From contig NZ_JBMPPC010000004.1 in NCBI RefSeq assembly GCF_049340185.1, positions 310,001 through 374,000 of the forward strand: a stretch of 64,000 bases of DNA. The letters are read 5' to 3'. The stretch comes from Undibacterium sp049340185 (GTDB taxonomy: Bacteria > Pseudomonadota > Gammaproteobacteria > Burkholderiales > Burkholderiaceae_D). Below are positions 61,665 through 64,000 of the stretch, piece by piece (positions within the stretch are counted from its first letter, which is position 1; the number at the start of each line of letters is the position of its first letter). A model generated the notes under the pieces. It was not told the origin of the DNA and did not search any database. It saw nothing but the letters and a program-made list of their open reading frames with translations. A program made the translations under genes and the position numbers.

Positions 61665-62332
61665 GTTGGTCTCGCTATTTGAGCAAATAAAAAATCGGAA
61701 TTACGGGTAAAGGCTTAAGTTAATTCCTACGTCAGGCTTTTCACCTTTACTGCCCCAAAACCGCTGCTCGGTGTGCTGCATCTAATTCAACAACAATGCA
61801 CCATCAACTAAAAGAGGGTAGGGAACCCTGAATTAGACACCATTTTTGGCTTACGTGTCAATCACTTAGCACATTTTTTCATCATGTCATAGTCACTACT
61901 GACAAGCAATCATGAGGTCTTTTACCACATTTTCATAGCAAGACCTGCTGCTACCACTGACACAAATTAAGTACACAATAGCAACAGGTAGCCGCAACGC
62001 CAGTTTTATACCGGCCTCATAAATTTACTGCTCAGCCTGTGGATAACTCTGGCTGGCAAGGGTAGAATAGCGGATTAGTGTGGCATGACTGATTTGCACT
62101 AACGACAACATTTTAAATAACGCCCAAGGTCTTGTTTATCTACTCCAGAGTTGCCTTCGATTGACCGAAGCCCATCCAAACGTAGCTTGTTGCCGTTCCA
62201 GTCCGCGTGTCAGTCTCATTCCATGTCTCAATCATACGTGTCGTTGTTGTCTCAGCTTAGTTGCCGGGATACTCACTCAGGCCCGGATGATTTTGACAGG
62301 GAATCACATCAGCATCGAACATAAGTGAATAC
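61665..62332. other. oriC: rpmH-dnaA intergenic region, presumed oriC
   Basis: 668 bases between divergent rpmH and dnaA, the usual place of the origin. Only one perfect DnaA box is seen (TGTGGATAA at 62038-62046, complement of TTATCCACA); TTTACCACA (61921-61929) is a poor second. Inverted repeat AGGTCT/AGACCT at 61915-61946. Divergent promoters of rpmH and dnaA must also lie here. Confidence 0.55.
62038..62046 (-). promoter_or_regulatory. DnaA box (perfect)
   Basis: TTATCCACA on the minus strand, the consensus DnaA-binding 9-mer, inside the presumed oriC. Confidence 0.8.
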
Positions 62333-63739
62333 ATGGAAAATTTCTGGCAAGCCTGCTCGTCCCAATTAGAGCAGGAGTTAACGCCGCAGCAGTATAGCGC
62401 CTGGATCAAACCGCTGGCTCCGCTCGATTTTGAAGACGGCCGGCTGCGTATTGCCGCGCCTAACCGTTTTAAACTTGACTGGGTCAAAACCCAGTTCGCC
62501 GGCCGCATCACCGAACTTGCCGCCCAGTTCTGGGATGAACCGATCGATGTGCAGTTCGTACTCGATCCACGCGGCAATAAAAAACCTGCTCCAAGCGGAC
62601 AAAATGGTACCTCGTCGAATGGATCAAACCACCGCGAATTATCGCAACACGACGACGTCTCCGGGCACATGCCTCAACACATGCCAGAGCCTGTTGCCGA
62701 ACCAACGCCGCGTCGTGACCAAAGCCGTATCAATGTCGATCTGACCTTTGACAGCTTCGTGACGGGTAAGGCCAATCAGTTGGCACGCGCTGCCGCGATT
62801 CAGGTCGCGAACAATCCTGGCGTGTCCTACAACCCGCTGTTCTTATATGGTGGCGTAGGCTTGGGTAAAACGCATTTGATCCACGCGATTGGTAACCAGA
62901 TTCTGGTCGATAATCCTAATGCGCGGATTCGCTACATCCACGCAGAACAATATGTGCGCGACGTAGTGACTGCTTACCAGCGCAAGGGGTTTGATGAGTT
63001 CAAGCGCTATTACCATTCGCTCGACCTGTTGCTGATCGATGATATTCAATTCTTTGGCGGCAAAAGCCGTACACAGGAAGAATTCTTTTACGCGTTTGAA
63101 GCACTGATCGCCGCCAAGAAGCAAATCATCATCACCAGCGATACGTATCCGAAAGAAATCACCGGCATGGATGATCGCCTGATTTCGCGTTTTGACTCCG
63201 GCCTGACCGTTGCGATTGAACCGCCGGAACTCGAAATGCGCGTCGCGATTTTGCTGAAAAAAGCGCACTCCGAAGGTGTACATTTTTCTGACGACGTCGC
63301 CTTCTTCGTCGCCAAGCATCTGCGCTCGAACGTACGCGAACTCGAAGGTGCGCTGCGCAAGATTCTGGCTTACTCGCGCTTCCACGGCAAAGAGATCACG
63401 ATCGACGTTGTCAAAGAAGCGCTGAAAGATTTGTTGTCGGTGCAGAACCGCCAGATCTCGGTCGAGAATATTCAGAAAACGGTCGCCGACTTTTTCAACA
63501 TCAAAGTTGCTGACATGTATTCGAAAAAACGTCCGGCCAATATCGCCAGACCGCGCCAGATTGCGATGTATCTGGCCAAAGAATTGACGCAAAAGAGTTT
63601 GCCAGAAATTGGCGAATTGTTTGGCGGGCGCGATCACACCACAGTCTTGCACGCAGTGCGCAAGATCGCAGCGGATCGCGGCAAGAACCCGGAATGCAAC
63701 CACGAGTTACACGTACTGGAGCAAACTCTGAAGGGTTAA
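62333..63739 (+). CDS. dnaA: chromosomal replication initiator DnaA
   Basis: Opens the origin and autoregulates. 468 residues: domain I (about 1-80), a variable Gly/Pro/His-rich domain II (80-130), the AAA+ domain III with Walker A GGVGLGKT (173-180), Walker B LLLIDDIQFF and sensor/arginine-finger DRLISRFDSGL, then domain IV with the DNA-binding IARPRQIAMYLAKELTQKSL and GGRDHTTVLHAVRKI. The ATG is the first possible start; no clear ribosome site. dnaN would be expected downstream but is not in the window. Confidence 0.98.
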   Translation: MENFWQACSSQLEQELTPQQYSAWIKPLAPLDFEDGRLRIAAPNRFKLDWVKTQFAGRITELAAQFWDEPIDVQFVLDPRGNKKPAPSGQNGTSSNGSNHRELSQHDDVSGHMPQHMPEPVAEPTPRRDQSRINVDLTFDSFVTGKANQLARAAAIQVANNPGVSYNPLFLYGGVGLGKTHLIHAIGNQILVDNPNARIRYIHAEQYVRDVVTAYQRKGFDEFKRYYHSLDLLLIDDIQFFGGKSRTQEEFFYAFEALIAAKKQIIITSDTYPKEITGMDDRLISRFDSGLTVAIEPPELEMRVAILLKKAHSEGVHFSDDVAFFVAKHLRSNVRELEGALRKILAYSRFHGKEITIDVVKEALKDLLSVQNRQISVENIQKTVADFFNIKVADMYSKKRPANIARPRQIAMYLAKELTQKSLPEIGELFGGRDHTTVLHAVRKIAADRGKNPECNHELHVLEQTLKG

Positions 63740-63747
63740 TGAAATAC

Positions 63748-63810
63748 GTGGGGTGCGCCATACGCACAGGCAAACGCTGCAGCACATCCGATGCGCAAGC
63801 ACACCCTACA
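63748..63810. repeat. imperfect dispersed-type inverted repeat after dnaA
   Basis: GTGGGGTGCGCCATACGCAC and later GCGCAAGCACACCCTAC form an imperfect inverted pair. The sequence type (GGGGTGCGCC / CACCCTAC) resembles short repeats common in betaproteobacterial intergenic DNA. Confidence 0.45.
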
Positions 63811-63910
63811 AAAACCGAGCAGCCCGTCAACGGGCAATTGATTAAAGTAAAGCAACAAGTTAGTAAAACGAATTGATAAAAAGTGGATTCGTAAAAATTA
63901 AATTGCATCA

Positions 63911-63968
63911 CGCAATGTTGGTGCGGCTCCCAGGCCATAAATGCTCTGAAAACCGCATCAACACTGCG
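63911..63968. repeat. degenerate REPIN-like inverted repeat
   Basis: CGCAATGTTGGTGCGG (63911-63926) pairs with CCGCATCAACACTGCG (63953-63968) with two mismatches. The loop keeps the CCAGGCC and CTGAAAA parts of the repeat at 57046-57113, so both appear to belong to one family. Confidence 0.6.
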
Positions 63969-64000
63969 CAAGGCAATGCCAGGCATAAGTAATAAAAGCA

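Noticed and set aside
63694..63876. 60-residue frame after dnaA
   Set aside because: It reads through the imperfect repeat at 63748-63810 and overlaps the end of dnaA without a family match.

Overview
The window is chromosomal DNA of a betaproteobacterium, most likely Burkholderiales/Oxalobacteraceae. Supporting signs are the rpmH-rnpA-yidD-yidC-mnmE block facing away from dnaA, a DUF4148 protein, betaproteobacterial-type chemoreceptors with WEEF tails, and many TonB-dependent receptors. An Undibacterium-like genus is my guess, not something the sequence proves. The right end lies at the chromosomal replication origin: dnaA reads right and rpmH-to-mnmE reads left. No rRNA, tRNA, CRISPR array, prophage or intact insertion sequence was seen.

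Layout. 1-1463: end of an allantoin/ureide operon (allantoicase cut by the window edge, then allA). 1464-2195: no protein gene, but three near-identical units that read on the minus strand as three ~60-nt RNAs, each with a CUCCUCC anti-Shine-Dalgarno-like stretch and a terminator hairpin. 2196-10076: a secreted protein of unknown function, a five-gene dipeptide/oligopeptide ABC transporter (dppF-D-C-B-A order, minus strand) and a divergent M20 amidohydrolase. 10185-14670: an orphan ClpP-like protease and two chemoreceptors. 14922-22803: a small PstS-like protein with a porin, a lipoprotein with two TonB C-terminal domains, a TonB-dependent receptor, a metallophosphoesterase lipoprotein and a small TonB-C protein. 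23133-25179: alkylation repair (ogt; Ada-AlkA fusion). 25391-30383: an MFS transporter followed by a 43-residue membrane protein, an aminotransferase and a periplasmic M3 peptidase. 30518-32748: another small TonB-C protein and a third chemoreceptor.

33362-38788: xdhA-xdhB-guaD, converting guanine to xanthine to urate; with allantoicase/AllA at the other end this indicates purines used as nitrogen source. No xdhC is present here. 39095-45734: two large TonB-dependent receptors with AT-rich leaders that share a promoter-like element. 46297-48348: divergent phnM and a 2H-phosphoesterase-like phosphonate protein without the C-P lyase core. 48349-56873: two LysR regulators, a DUF4148 protein, 2,4-dienoyl-CoA reductase, a class II glutamine amidotransferase and a penicillin-acylase-family enzyme. 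57288-63739: mnmE, yidC, yidD, rnpA, rpmH, the presumed oriC, and dnaA.

Taken together the region describes a scavenging, chemotactic heterotroph: peptides, purines and phosphonate or phosphoester compounds are taken up through TonB-dependent receptors, a porin and ABC/MFS transporters and are broken down inside. The observations most worth following are the triple anti-SD small RNA array, the shared promoter element of the two large receptors, the large hairpin before guaD, the lipoprotein with tandem TonB-C domains, the coupled small membrane protein after the MFS gene, and a REPIN-like 25-bp inverted repeat with a degenerate relative at the right edge.
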